Positions 19,514 through 29,348 are shown, counted from the first letter of the stretch. The stretch is 64,000 nt of DNA from Microbacterium paraoxydans (GCF_018224615.1 NZ_JAGTUK010000001.1:744001-808000), one strand, 5' to 3'. Made by a program: numbers and translations. Notes: generated by a model not told the origin, from the sequence alone.

Positions 19514-20776
19514 TCAGCGCTGGTTGCCGACCGCGCACGTCTCCTGCTCGAGCGTCTGCCCGGAGATGTCGGGCGGGAGCGTGGCCCGCGGGTCGGGCGT
19601 CTCGGTCGCCGGCGGCGCGGTCGCCTCGGTGGTCCCGTCGGTCGCGGGCGGCGGGGTGACGAGCTCGACGCCGCGGCGGGTGGCGACGTCGCCGGTGAGC
19701 TGCAGCGGCTGCCCGGCACGGATGGCCGCCCACAGCTGCTCGGCCGCGGCCTCGTTGGGCACCACGCGGTCGTCGTCCTCCGGATCGACCACGTTGGGGT
19801 ATTGCACGAACACGAAGTCGCTGAACTTCACGTCCTTGAGAGCCAGCGCGAGCTGCGCGAGCCGGAGCGGGTCGTTGAGCGACTCGCTGGGGTCGATGTT
19901 GTCGGCCACGGCGTTCGCGATGCGCAGGACCGTGGGGACGTCGGAGAGGGTCTCCTCGCTCAGCACCTTCTTCGCGAGACGCGACATGTACTGCTGCTGG
20001 TTGGAGATGCGCGCCAGGTCGCTCTCGTCGCCCACGCCGTGGCGGGTGCGGATGAACTGCAGCGCCTCGACGCCCGAGACGGTGCGCATCCCGGGCGGCC
20101 AGTCGATGCCGGTGTGCCGGTCGCGGATGCCCTCACCCGCGATGCAGACCTCCACGCCGCCGATCGCGTCGGTGACGGCCATCACGCCGTCGAAGCTGAT
20201 GGCGGCGGCGAACTCGATCGGGAGGTCGCCGAGCTCGCTCACGGTCTTCGCCACGCAGGACAGCCCCGCGTGCTCGAAGAGCGAGTTCATGCGCGCCTTC
20301 CGCATGGCCGGGGCGACGGTGCCGTCGGGGCGGGTGCATTCGGGAACCTCGACGCCCAGGTCGCGGGGGAGCGAGACCACGGTGACGTTGCGGGGTTCGG
20401 CGGAGACGTGCACCAGGAGGGTGACGTCGTTCCGGCGCAGTCCGTCCGCTTCCTCGCACCGCTCCGCGAAGAGGGCGGTCGCGCGTTCGCCGCACTCGTC
20501 GGTCCCCGCGATGAGGATGCTGAACGGCTGATCGGCCGGGTAGGCGCCGATGGTGGGCGGGTCGACCTCCGGTGCGCCCTCCAGCACGACGGCGCCGTCG
20601 CCGATCCGGTTGAACAGGTCGACGATCAGGAAGGTGCCGACGCCGATGGCGGAGACGAGCACGACGGCGAGGGAGATGCCGAGGAAGCGGAACACGCGTC
20701 CGGCGGTGCTGCGCGTGCGCTGCGGTGCGTGGCGGGCGATGGTGGGGCGATCGGCGTCCGGTCCGCGGCGTGGCAT
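19514..20776 (-). CDS. LytR-CpsA-Psr (LCP) family ligase
   Basis: 420 residues. Short cytoplasmic N-terminus, one membrane anchor (about residues 30-52) and an extracellular LCP domain with the conserved Arg/Asp set: LRRNDVTLLVHV, VVSLPRDLGV and FIRTRHGVGDESDLARISNQ. It ends in a Pro/Thr-rich tail. LCP proteins transfer teichoic acids or other glycopolymers from lipid carriers to peptidoglycan. TAGGCT lies 7 bases before the start, and the gene is divergent from the sugar ABC operon. Confidence 0.9.
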   Translation of the reverse strand: MPRRGPDADRPTIARHAPQRTRSTAGRVFRFLGISLAVVLVSAIGVGTFLIVDLFNRIGDGAVVLEGAPEVDPPTIGAYPADQPFSILIAGTDECGERATALFAERCEEADGLRRNDVTLLVHVSAEPRNVTVVSLPRDLGVEVPECTRPDGTVAPAMRKARMNSLFEHAGLSCVAKTVSELGDLPIEFAAAISFDGVMAVTDAIGGVEVCIAGEGIRDRHTGIDWPPGMRTVSGVEALQFIRTRHGVGDESDLARISNQQQYMSRLAKKVLSEETLSDVPTVLRIANAVADNIDPSESLNDPLRLAQLALALKDVKFSDFVFVQYPNVVDPEDDDRVVPNEAAAEQLWAAIRAGQPLQLTGDVATRRGVELVTPPPATDGTTEATAPPATETPDPRATLPPDISGQTLEQETCAVGNQR

Positions 20777-20835
20777 AGGCGCGAGCCTACCGGTGGGGCC
20801 GGATGTTACGGGGGTGTGACGATTCTGGGAGGAAC

Positions 20836-20864
20836 TTGCAGCGAATTAGTTAGTCGTGGATACT
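20836..20864 (+). promoter_or_regulatory. Promoter of the CUT1 sugar transporter operon
   Basis: TTGCAG (20836-20841), 17-base spacer, GATACT (20859-20864). An inverted repeat GTTAG/CTAAC (20849-20853 and 20870-20874) brackets the -10 box and may be an operator. The remaining leader of about 55 bases carries GAGGAG before the ATG. Confidence 0.55.
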
Positions 20865-20925
20865 TTTTCCTAACCCCCGGTCTGCACCCGATGCCTACCT
20901 GGACTTTCAAAGAGGAGATCCCTTC

Positions 20926-22215
20926 ATGCACAAGCGCATTCTTCCGGCAGTGGCGCTCGGCGCCGCCGCCACGATCGCCCTGGCCGGCTGTGCCGGCGGC
21001 AGCGGCGACAACGGCTCGGCCGACGGTGAGGGCAAGGAGCTCACCGTCTGGATCATGAAGGGGACCAACCCCGACGCGACCGCGTTCTACGACAAGGTCT
21101 CCGAGGCCTTCGAAGAGGAGACCGGCGCGACCGTCAAGATCGAGGAGATCCAGTGGGCCGACGCCCACGACCGGTTCGTGACCTCGATCGCCGGTGGCAC
21201 CACCCCCGACATCGCCGAGACCGGCACCACCTGGACCGCCGAGTTCGCCGACGCCGGTGCGCTCCTCCCGATCGACGAGTACGTCGACGGTGAGAAGGGC
21301 CTGCGCGACGACCTCGTCGAGGGTCTCGAGGTCGCCGGCACCTACGAGGACGAGCTCTACGGCATGCCGTGGTACGCGGGCGTCCGCTCGATCGTCTACC
21401 GCACCGACGTGTTCGAGGAGCTCGGGCTCGAGGCTCCGAAGACGTGGGACGACATCGTCGCCGCGGGTGAGGCCATCAAGGCCGCCAAGCCCGACATGCT
21501 GCCCTTCCCGGTCGCGGGCGACGCCGAGTTCCAGGTCTACCCCTGGGTCTGGGGCGCGGGCGGCGAGATCGCCACCAAGGACGGCGACACCTGGACCAGC
21601 GAGCTGGACAGCAAGGAGTCGCAGGCCGGCATCGAGTTCTACACCGGACTGGCCACGCAGCACGGCTTCTCCTCCGCAGGCGCGACCACGTGGAAGGAGA
21701 CCGACCTCCGCGACGCCTTCACGCAGGGCAACGTCGCGATGATGCTCTCCGGCTCGTGGACCCCGAACGCGCTCGTCGAGGCCAACCCGGAGCTCGAGGG
21801 CAAGATCGGCGCCGCGGTCATCCCCGGCCAGGACGGCGGCATCGCTCCGTCCGTGCTCGGCGGCTCGCACCTGTCGATCTTCAACACCACGAAGAACGCC
21901 GACCTCGCGTGGGAGTTCGTCAAGCTCATGACCACCGGTGAGTTCGCCGAGCAGTGGTCGAACGAGACCGGCTACTTCCCCGGCGTGCAGTCCGCGATGG
22001 AGGAGGCCCTGGCCTCGACCGACCCGCTCGTCGCCCCGTTCGCGGAGCAGATGGTCGACGGCGGCGCGTCCGTCCCGGTCACCCCGAACTTCGGTGCCGT
22101 GCAGGCGAAGAAGACGACCAACGCCATGATCCAGGCCATCCTCAGCGGGCAGAAGGACGTCGCGACCGCGACGAAGGACGCCGCTGCGGAGATGACCGAA
22201 CTGCTCAACCAGTAA
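20926..22215 (+). CDS. Sugar ABC transporter substrate-binding lipoprotein (CUT1)
   Basis: 429 residues. Signal peptide with lipobox LAGC, so membrane-anchored on the outside, then a family 1 solute-binding fold (TVWIMKGTNPDA, GTTPDIAETGTTWTAEFA, YGMPWYAGVRSIVYRTD). It is the first gene of an operon with two permeases, a GH3 glycosidase and an RpiR regulator. The ligand is inferred to be an amino sugar or oligosaccharide from these neighbours. No ATPase gene is present, as in many CUT1 systems that share MsiK/MalK-type ATPases. Confidence 0.9.
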   Translation: MHKRILPAVALGAAATIALAGCAGGSGDNGSADGEGKELTVWIMKGTNPDATAFYDKVSEAFEEETGATVKIEEIQWADAHDRFVTSIAGGTTPDIAETGTTWTAEFADAGALLPIDEYVDGEKGLRDDLVEGLEVAGTYEDELYGMPWYAGVRSIVYRTDVFEELGLEAPKTWDDIVAAGEAIKAAKPDMLPFPVAGDAEFQVYPWVWGAGGEIATKDGDTWTSELDSKESQAGIEFYTGLATQHGFSSAGATTWKETDLRDAFTQGNVAMMLSGSWTPNALVEANPELEGKIGAAVIPGQDGGIAPSVLGGSHLSIFNTTKNADLAWEFVKLMTTGEFAEQWSNETGYFPGVQSAMEEALASTDPLVAPFAEQMVDGGASVPVTPNFGAVQAKKTTNAMIQAILSGQKDVATATKDAAAEMTELLNQ

Positions 22216-22230
22216 GGAACCACTCCTTCC

Positions 22231-23205
22231 ATGTCGATGGTGCAAGCGCCACTGCCGGCCACGAAGGCGGAGTCCACCTCCGCCTCCGTGGCCGGCGGCC
22301 GGAAGAAGCGAGGACTCTCGCTCGTCACGGCCCGTCCCTGGCTTCTCCTCGCGCCCGGGCTGATCATCCTCGCGGTGCTCATGCTCTGGCCGCTCATCCA
22401 GGTGTTCATCTACTCGCTGCAGGACTACGGGCTGCGTGAGATCAACACGGGCGAGAGCAACTGGATCGGCCTGGACAACTACGTCGAGGCGCTCACCAAC
22501 CCGACCCTGTGGACGGTGGTGCTCCCCAACACGGTCGGCTTCGCGGCCGTCGCGGTGTTCACCACCGTCGCACTCGGAACCCTGGTCGCGCTGCTGCTCG
22601 CGCGCCTGGGCACCGTGTGGCGCACCATCGTGTCCAGCTGCATCATGGTCGCGTGGGCGATGCCCGCCGTGACCGGCACCTACGTCTGGACGTTCATCTT
22701 CGATGCCGACCGCGGCATCTTCAACTCGGTGCTCCAGGACCTCGGCCTGATCGACGGCCAGGTCAACTGGTTCACCAACCAGTGGTCGTTCTACGCGATC
22801 GTGCTGCTGAACGTCGTGCACCACGGCTTCCCGTTCGTGGCGATCACGGTCCTCGCCGGGCTCCTCGGCGTCTCCAAGGAGATGCTGGAGGCCGCGGCCC
22901 TCGACGGCGCCGGTGCGTGGCGCCGCTTCTGGAAGATCATCTTCCCCACGCTCAAGCCCGTGTTCTCGGTCGTCATCATCCTGTCGACCATCTGGGACTT
23001 CAAGGTCTTCGCGCAGGTGTACCTGATGCCCGGCGGAAGCGGCGGCAACCGCCAGGTGCTCAACCTCGGCGTGTGGTCGTACGTGGAGTCGTTCGGGCAG
23101 AACCGCTACGGCTTCGGCGCCGCCCTCGCCGTGCTGCTCACCCTCGTGCTGATCGGCATCACGATCGTGTACATCCGGTCGCTCATGAAGGAGGACGAGC
23201 TGTGA
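22231..23205 (+). CDS. Sugar ABC transporter permease (MalF type)
   Basis: 324 residues, about six membrane helices and the EAA coupling loop EMLEAAALDGAGAWRRFWKI. It starts 15 bases after the binding-protein gene and overlaps the next permease by 4 bases (GTGA). Confidence 0.93.
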   Translation: MSMVQAPLPATKAESTSASVAGGRKKRGLSLVTARPWLLLAPGLIILAVLMLWPLIQVFIYSLQDYGLREINTGESNWIGLDNYVEALTNPTLWTVVLPNTVGFAAVAVFTTVALGTLVALLLARLGTVWRTIVSSCIMVAWAMPAVTGTYVWTFIFDADRGIFNSVLQDLGLIDGQVNWFTNQWSFYAIVLLNVVHHGFPFVAITVLAGLLGVSKEMLEAAALDGAGAWRRFWKIIFPTLKPVFSVVIILSTIWDFKVFAQVYLMPGGSGGNRQVLNLGVWSYVESFGQNRYGFGAALAVLLTLVLIGITIVYIRSLMKEDEL

Positions 23206-24035
23206 ACCCGCGCCCCAGGCTCCGCTCCCGCATCGGTCTCGGGATCGGTGTCGCCGCCGTCCTGATCTTCACGCTGTTCCCCGTCTACTGGATGGTCTCC
23301 AGCGCGCTCGACGGCAAGGCCTCCAGTGGCGGGCAGTCGCTGCTGCCGCAGGAGTTCACGTTCGACAACTTCGCGTTCGTGCTCACGGAGGGCGGTTTCG
23401 GCACCTACCTGCGCAACTCCGCGATCGTGGCCCTGGTCACGGTGCTGGTCAGCGCCCTCGTGTGCCTGCTCGCGGCGGTGGCCGTCGCGCGCTTCCGCTT
23501 CAAGTTCCGCACCACGATCCTGATGATGATCCTGGTCGTGCAGATGGTGCCGCTCGAGGCGCTCGTGATCCCGCTGTTCCTGCAGGTCAAGAGCCTCGGC
23601 CTGCTCAACAGCATCATCGGCCTCATGGTCGTGTACGTGGCGTTGTCGCTCGCGTTCGGCATCTGGATGCTGCGCGGCTTCGTCGCGGCCGTGCCGGTCG
23701 AGCTGGAGGAGGCCGCGTACATCGACGGCGCCAGCTGGTGGCGCATGTTCCGCTCCATCCTGCTGCCGCTGGTGATGCCCGGCCTCGTCGCGACCAGCAT
23801 CTTCAGCTTCATCACGGCCTGGAACGAGTTCATCTTCGCGATGACGATCCTCGGCGCTCAGACCGACCAGTACACGGTGTCGATCGGCCTCAAGTCGTTC
23901 TTCGGCCTGTACTCCAACGACTGGGGCAGCATCATGGCGGCCTCGACCATCATCACCGTGCCCGTCATGATCTTCTTCGTGATCGTGCAGCGCCGGCTCT
24001 CGGCCGGCATGGTCGCCGGGGCGGTGAAGGGATGA
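23202..24035 (+). CDS. Sugar ABC transporter permease (MalG type)
   Basis: 277 residues with six membrane helices and the EAA loop ELEEAAYIDGASWWRMFRSI. The GTG start overlaps the previous stop, and its own stop overlaps the ATG of the GH3 gene, so four genes are translationally coupled. Confidence 0.93.
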   Translation: MNPRPRLRSRIGLGIGVAAVLIFTLFPVYWMVSSALDGKASSGGQSLLPQEFTFDNFAFVLTEGGFGTYLRNSAIVALVTVLVSALVCLLAAVAVARFRFKFRTTILMMILVVQMVPLEALVIPLFLQVKSLGLLNSIIGLMVVYVALSLAFGIWMLRGFVAAVPVELEEAAYIDGASWWRMFRSILLPLVMPGLVATSIFSFITAWNEFIFAMTILGAQTDQYTVSIGLKSFFGLYSNDWGSIMAASTIITVPVMIFFVIVQRRLSAGMVAGAVKG

Positions 24036-25543
24036 CCGACGATCTCGAACGCCTCGCGAACGGCGTGCTGTGGCCGGGCTTCTTCGGCACGGAGGCGCCG
24101 GACTGGCTGCTCGACGAGCTGCGCGACGGGCTCGCCGGTGTCGTGTACTTCGGTCAGAACGTGAGCGAGGGGCTGCCCGCCCTGAGCGCCCAGATCCTCG
24201 ACGCGAACCCCGCGGCGCTGATCGGCGTCGACGAGGAGGGCGGCAGCGTCACGCGCCTGGAGTCGGCCACCGGCTCGACGCTTCCTGGCGCGGCGCAGCT
24301 CGGCACGCTCGACGACCTCGTGGCGTCGGAGCGCACCGGTGCCGAACTGGCGCGGCGCGTGCGGGCGGTGGGCGCCAACGTGGTGCTCGGGCCGGTCGCC
24401 GACGTCAACACCGACCCCCGCAACCCCGTGATCGGCGTGCGGTCGTTCGGGTCGGACACCGAGCTCGTGTCGCGGCACGCCGTCGCGATGCTCGACGGCA
24501 TCCAGGACGGCGGGGCGGCCGCGTGCGTCAAGCACTTCCCCGGTCACGGCGACACCCACGTCGACTCGCATCACGCGCTGCCGGAGATCACGCTCGACCT
24601 CGACGAGTACGAGCGCGCGCACCTCGAGCCGTTCCGCGCCGCCGTGGAGGCCGGTGTGGATGCGGTCATGACCGCGCACATCGTGGTTCCCGCGTGGGGC
24701 GAGGCCCCGGCGACCCTGAACCCCCGCGTGCTCGGCATCCTGCGGGGCTGGGGTTTCGACGGCGTCATCATCACGGACGCGCTCGACATGGCCGCGATCC
24801 GCGAGACGGTCGGCCTGGGCGGTGGCGCGGCTCGCGCTCTCGCGGCCGGCGCCGATCTGCTGTGCATCGGCAACCCGACCAACCCCGGTGAGGCGGCGCT
24901 GCCCGACCAGGACCTCCGCGACTTCCGCGCTGCCCGCGACGGGATCGTGGCGGCGCTGCGCGATGGCTCCCTGCCGCGCGAACGCGTGGAGGAGGCCGCG
25001 GGTCGTGTGGCCGCCCTCGCCGCCACGCTGCGGGCGCAGGCCGCGCGCGAGCAGGACGAGGCCGACGTGTTCGACGCCGGCGACATCGCGCGCCGCGCGG
25101 TGGCTCTCGTGGGCGAGGCCCCGGAGTCGGCCGAGACGCTCGCGGTGATCGATGCCCGGCGCCGTTCGACTCTCGCGGTCGACAGCGCCTCGTCCTACGT
25201 GGCGAGCGCTCTCGCGGGCGACGGTGTGCGCGTGCGGCTCGACGTCGCCTCGCGCCCCGTGCCGGAGCAGGATGACGTGATCGCCGAGGCGGTGGCGGCT
25301 CCTGGCACCACCGTGGTGCTGGTGGACCGGCCGGATGCGGAGCCGGCGCAGCGGGCCCTCGTGGAGCGCACGGCCGCTCGCGACCCGCACGCCGTCGTCG
25401 TGAACGTGGGGCTGCCCGCTCGTACCCCTCTGGCGTTGCCGACCGTCGAGGTCGGCGCGGCCAGTAGGCTCGGCGCACAGACCGCACGGGAGGCGCTGCT
25501 GGGCCGCTTCACGCCGCGACAGAGGTCGACCACCACCGGTTGA
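24032..25543 (+). CDS. Glycoside hydrolase family 3, NagZ-like beta-N-acetylhexosaminidase
   Basis: 503 residues, apparently cytoplasmic (no signal peptide). NagZ hallmarks are IGVDEEGGSVTRL, the KHFPGHGDTHVDSH loop carrying the catalytic His of N-acetylglucosaminidases, and the nucleophile Asp in GVIITDALDM. A C-terminal alpha/beta domain of about 150 residues follows. It would cleave imported GlcNAc-containing sugars, such as chitobiose or muropeptide fragments, delivered by the co-operonic transporter. The substrate remains an inference. Confidence 0.88.
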   Translation: MTDDLERLANGVLWPGFFGTEAPDWLLDELRDGLAGVVYFGQNVSEGLPALSAQILDANPAALIGVDEEGGSVTRLESATGSTLPGAAQLGTLDDLVASERTGAELARRVRAVGANVVLGPVADVNTDPRNPVIGVRSFGSDTELVSRHAVAMLDGIQDGGAAACVKHFPGHGDTHVDSHHALPEITLDLDEYERAHLEPFRAAVEAGVDAVMTAHIVVPAWGEAPATLNPRVLGILRGWGFDGVIITDALDMAAIRETVGLGGGAARALAAGADLLCIGNPTNPGEAALPDQDLRDFRAARDGIVAALRDGSLPRERVEEAAGRVAALAATLRAQAAREQDEADVFDAGDIARRAVALVGEAPESAETLAVIDARRRSTLAVDSASSYVASALAGDGVRVRLDVASRPVPEQDDVIAEAVAAPGTTVVLVDRPDAEPAQRALVERTAARDPHAVVVNVGLPARTPLALPTVEVGAASRLGAQTAREALLGRFTPRQRSTTTG

Positions 25544-25557
25544 GACGGGATCAGCGC

Positions 25558-26427
25558 ATGGACGACGACGTTCTCGCCACGGTGCGGCGCTCCCTGCCGA
25601 AGCTGAGCGCGGCGGAGGGCCGCGTCGCGGAGACCATCCTGGGCGATCCCACCCTCGTCGTCGATCTCGCGATCAACGATCTGGCGCAGCTGTGCCGGAC
25701 GTCGCTGTCGACCGTGGCGCGGTTCGCGCAGTCGCTGGGGTTCAGCGGCTACCGCGAGCTGCGGGTCGCGGTCGCCCGGTCGGTCACGCTGGCGCAGGCG
25801 CAGCAGGCCCGCTTCGGTCTGGACACCACGGCGATCGACCCGGACGACGGGCCGAGCGCGATCGCGGCGAAGCTCGCGGCGCAGGAGATCGACGCGATCG
25901 AGAAGACGGCGCTGGCGCTCGACGAAGCGGCTCTCGACCGGGTGGCGCGGGCCGTGGTCGCCGCGCGCCATATCGACCTGTTCGGGCAGGCGGCGTCGTC
26001 CCTCACGGCGCAGGATCTGCAGTTGAAGCTGTCGCGCATCGGCTGCTCGGTGTCGCACTCCGCCGATCCGCACCTCGCCATCACGACCGCTTCCCTCCGC
26101 TCGACGCAGGACGTCGCGATCGCGTTCTCGCACGGCGGGGAGACGACGGAGACCGTGCGGGCGCTGGAGGTGGCGCGCGACACCGGGGCCCTCGCGGTCG
26201 CGGTCACGAGCGCGGCGGACTCCCCGCTCGCCGCGGTGGCCGATGTGGTGCTGCTGAGCCAGGCGCAGGAGTCGCCGTATCGCATGGCGGCGATGTCGAG
26301 CCGGATCGCCCAGCTCGCGCTGATCGATGTGCTGTTCGTGCGCGTGGTGCAGCATCGAGGCGAGCCGGTGGCGGTGTCGCTGCAGCGCACGCACGATGCG
26401 GTGCTGCCGCGGCGCCCGCACGCCTAG
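25558..26427 (+). CDS. RpiR/MurR-family transcriptional regulator
   Basis: 289 residues: N-terminal RpiR helix-turn-helix (LAQLCRTSLSTVARFAQSLG) and a C-terminal SIS sugar-phosphate domain (IDLFGQAASSLTAQD, IAFSHGGETTET). ATG 25558 is chosen over a TTG at 25540. It is the last gene of the transporter/GH3 operon and likely senses a phosphorylated amino sugar and controls the operon. Confidence 0.88.
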   Translation: MDDDVLATVRRSLPKLSAAEGRVAETILGDPTLVVDLAINDLAQLCRTSLSTVARFAQSLGFSGYRELRVAVARSVTLAQAQQARFGLDTTAIDPDDGPSAIAAKLAAQEIDAIEKTALALDEAALDRVARAVVAARHIDLFGQAASSLTAQDLQLKLSRIGCSVSHSADPHLAITTASLRSTQDVAIAFSHGGETTETVRALEVARDTGALAVAVTSAADSPLAAVADVVLLSQAQESPYRMAAMSSRIAQLALIDVLFVRVVQHRGEPVAVSLQRTHDAVLPRRPHA

Positions 26428-26446
26428 GGTGCAGCGGAGGGCGGGC

Positions 26447-27370
26447 TCAGTCCACGTGGTCGCGCGTGCTGGCGATCGCCCGCGTCGCGATGCGGTGCGC
26501 GCGGGCCAGGCTGCCGCTGAGTGAGAGGCCAGCGAGCACCCCGGCGAGGAAGCCGCCGGCGAAGGCGTCTCCGGCTCCGATGGTCTCCACCACGGGCACG
26601 TCGAGGGCGTCGCTCTGCGCCCGCTCCCGGCCGTCGAAGGCGACGGCGCCGCCCGGGTCGGTGACCACCAGGAACCGCGGCTCGGGGAACCGGGCGCGCA
26701 GCGCGTCGGGGTCGCTCGTGCCGAACACGGCCTCGGCGTCCGGCCTGGTGCAGAACAGCACGTCCGCACGGCGGGCGAACCCGCTCAGCAGTTCGGCGGC
26801 GTGCGCCTCCTTGCCCCGCCACAGTGCGGGACGCCAGTTGAGGTCGAAGCTGAGCAGCGCGGCGGCGGGGCGGCGGTCGGCGAACAGCGATTCCTGCGCG
26901 GCCGCGGCCGAGTCGGACAGCGCGGGCGTGATGCCCGAGGTGTGCACGAGGGCGGCGCGGGCGAGGAGGGCGGAGGCGGCGGGCGACGCGAGCGTGTGCG
27001 GGGACAGTGCCGCGGCGGCCGACCCTGCCCGGTAGTAGTGCATGGTGCCGTCGACCGCGCCGTCCGGTCGCGGCGACAGCTCCTTGACGTACAGGCCGGT
27101 CGGCGCGTCCTGGTCGACCTCGACCCCGCTGTCTTCCACGCCGTGGCCGCGGAGCTCCGCGGTCAGGAACCGTCCGAACCCGTCGTCTCCGACGCGGGAG
27201 ATCACGGCCGTGTCGACCCCGGCCGAGGCGAGCGCGATCGCCGTGTTCCATTCGGCTCCCGCGAGCGAGCGCTCGAACGTGCGGCACGACTCCAGGGCGC
27301 CGGCGGTGGCGGGGACGAGGGCGACCATGCCCTCGCCGAAGCAGACGGCGAGCGGGGTGGACTCTGGCAC
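26447..27370 (-). CDS. PfkB-family sugar kinase (KDG-kinase-like)
   Basis: 307 residues of the ribokinase fold: GAEWNTAIALASAG near the N-terminus and the anion-hole/catalytic motif TIGAGDAFAGGFLAG near the C-terminus. The overall pattern is closest to 2-keto-3-deoxygluconate kinases, but specificity is not certain. It converges on the RpiR gene and could phosphorylate a sugar released in the same pathway. GTG 27370 is selected because TACCGT lies 7 bases upstream. Confidence 0.82.
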   Translation of the reverse strand: MPESTPLAVCFGEGMVALVPATAGALESCRTFERSLAGAEWNTAIALASAGVDTAVISRVGDDGFGRFLTAELRGHGVEDSGVEVDQDAPTGLYVKELSPRPDGAVDGTMHYYRAGSAAAALSPHTLASPAASALLARAALVHTSGITPALSDSAAAAQESLFADRRPAAALLSFDLNWRPALWRGKEAHAAELLSGFARRADVLFCTRPDAEAVFGTSDPDALRARFPEPRFLVVTDPGGAVAFDGRERAQSDALDVPVVETIGAGDAFAGGFLAGVLAGLSLSGSLARAHRIATRAIASTRDHVD

Positions 27371-27537
27371 GTTCTCGACGGTACCCGATCCGCAGTCCCG
27401 CGCGTGTCGATACCGGATCGCAACCTCCGGGTATTTTGCATCCGGGATTCCGCTGGGTACGGTCGAGGAATCACCGTCTCCGGGGCGACGACGCCCCGGG
27501 TACGCGCACCGAAGCGCCCGACAGGGAAGGTCACACA

Positions 27538-29211
27538 ATGCACCAGTCAGCCATGCGTCGGCGAGGGATCGTCGCCGTCACCGGAGCGGCCATCGCGGCT
27601 CTCGCTCTCGCCGGATGCGTCGCGAGCGAGCGCGGCGACAACGGCTCGGAGGGCTCGGGCGAGGTCGACGGCACGTTCGTCTTCGCCGCGTCGTCCGACC
27701 CGGCGAGCCTCGACCCCGCGTTCGCCCAAGACGGCGAGACGTTCCGCGTCTCCCGCCAGATCTTCGAGGGCCTCGTCGGCACCGAGCCGGGCACCGCCGA
27801 CCCCGCTCCGCTCCTGGCCGAGTCGTGGGAGTCGTCCGAGGACGGCATGTCGCACACGTTCCAGCTGAAGGAGGGCGTGACCTTCCAGGACGGCACCCCG
27901 TTCAACGCCGAGGCCGTCTGCTACAACTTCGACCGCTGGTACAACTGGACCGGCCTGGCCGCGTCCGAGGCGTTCGGCTACTACTACAACAAGCTGTTCA
28001 AGGGGTACGCCTCGAACGCTGCCGACGCGGTGTACAAGTCGTGCACCCCGGATGGCGAGAACTCCGTCACGATCGAGCTCAACAAGCCGTTCGCGGGATT
28101 CATCGCCTCGCTGTCGCTGCCGGCGTTCGCGATGCAGAGCCCGTCCGCGATGCAGGAGTTCGGTGCGGACGAGGTCGGCGGTTCCGCCGAGGCGCCGCAG
28201 CTGTCCGAGTACGCCATGGGTCACCCGGTCGGCACGGGGCCGTACCAGTTCGAGGAGTGGGCACCGGGCGAGCAGGTCACGCTCAAGGCCTACGACGACT
28301 ACTGGGGTGAGGCCGGCCAGGTCGACGAGATCATCTTCCGCACGATCGACGACCCGACGGCTCGCCGTCAGGCGCTCGAGTCCGGCTCGATCGACGGCTA
28401 CGACCTCGTGGGCCCCGCCGACACGAAGGCGCTCGAGGACGACGGCTTCACGATGGTGTCGCGTCCGCCGTTCACGATCCTGTACCTCGCGTTCAACCAG
28501 GCCGTGCCGGAGCTGCAGGACCCGAAGGTGCGCGAGGCGCTGTCGTACGCGGTCGACAAGGACGCCCTGATCAGCCAGGTGCTGCCCGAGGGCACGCAGA
28601 AGGCCACGCAGTTCGTGCCCGAGGTCGTCAACGGCTACAACCCCGACGTCACGACGTACGACTACGACCCGGAGAAGGCCAAGGCCCTGCTCGCCGAGGC
28701 CGGCTTCGACGAGTCGAACCCGCTGAAGCTCACGTTCAACTACCCGGTGAACGTCTCGCGCCCCTACATGCCGGACCCCGAGCAGATCTTCACGGTGCTG
28801 TCGTCGCAGCTGGCGGAGGTCGGCGTGGAGACCACCCCGGTGTCGGAGGAGTGGGTCGAGTACCTCGACCGCACGACGGGCACGGCCGACCACGGCATCC
28901 ACCTCCTCGGGTGGACGGGCGACTACAACGACACCGACAACTTCGTCGGCGTGTTCTTCGGCCAGCCGAGCTCGGAGTGGGGCTTCGACAACCCGGAGCT
29001 GTTCCAGAAGCTCACCGAGGCCCGCGGCGTCTCCAACCTGGAGGAGCAGACCGCGCTGTACGAGGACATCAACGAGATGGTCGCCGAGTTCATCCCCGGT
29101 GTCCCGCTCGCGCACCCGGCTCCCACGCTCGCGTTCGACCCGCGTGTGAAGAGCTACCCCGCCAGCCCGGTGAACGACGAGGTCTTCACGGACATCGTCC
29201 TCACCAAGTGA
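27538..29211 (+). CDS. Peptide ABC transporter substrate-binding lipoprotein
   Basis: 557 residues, family 5 solute-binding protein: signal peptide with lipobox LAGC, SDPASLDPAFAQDGETFRVS, ESWESSEDGMSHTFQLKEGV and GTGPYQFEEW. It binds oligopeptides or similar ligands outside the membrane. ATG 27538 has AGGGAAGG upstream, making it better than the earlier in-frame ATG at 27436. First gene of the oligopeptide operon that runs to 33083. Confidence 0.92.
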   Translation: MHQSAMRRRGIVAVTGAAIAALALAGCVASERGDNGSEGSGEVDGTFVFAASSDPASLDPAFAQDGETFRVSRQIFEGLVGTEPGTADPAPLLAESWESSEDGMSHTFQLKEGVTFQDGTPFNAEAVCYNFDRWYNWTGLAASEAFGYYYNKLFKGYASNAADAVYKSCTPDGENSVTIELNKPFAGFIASLSLPAFAMQSPSAMQEFGADEVGGSAEAPQLSEYAMGHPVGTGPYQFEEWAPGEQVTLKAYDDYWGEAGQVDEIIFRTIDDPTARRQALESGSIDGYDLVGPADTKALEDDGFTMVSRPPFTILYLAFNQAVPELQDPKVREALSYAVDKDALISQVLPEGTQKATQFVPEVVNGYNPDVTTYDYDPEKAKALLAEAGFDESNPLKLTFNYPVNVSRPYMPDPEQIFTVLSSQLAEVGVETTPVSEEWVEYLDRTTGTADHGIHLLGWTGDYNDTDNFVGVFFGQPSSEWGFDNPELFQKLTEARGVSNLEEQTALYEDINEMVAEFIPGVPLAHPAPTLAFDPRVKSYPASPVNDEVFTDIVLTK

Positions 29212-29237
29212 CCGCCTGACCGACTGAGACGTCCGTC

Positions 29238-29348
29238 GTCTCGTCGCTGCGCTCCTCACTCGGGAGCCGGTGCGGATGACCGCCCGGCTCCTGAGTGGGC
29301 CGGTGCGGATGACCGCCCGGCTCCTGAGCGAGCGAAGCGAGACGAAGG
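29238..29348. repeat. Intergenic imperfect inverted repeat containing a tandem 30-mer
   Basis: A 30-base unit beginning GCCGGTGCGGATGACC occurs twice (29266-29295 and 29299-29328), with a 33-base period. Left (29238-29266) and right (29318-29348) flanks form an imperfect inverted repeat, the right arm containing GAGCGAGCGAAGCGAGACGA. Such arms are common as dispersed repeats in related actinobacteria (recalled). It separates the binding protein from its permease and may cause differential expression through a hairpin. Confidence 0.7.
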
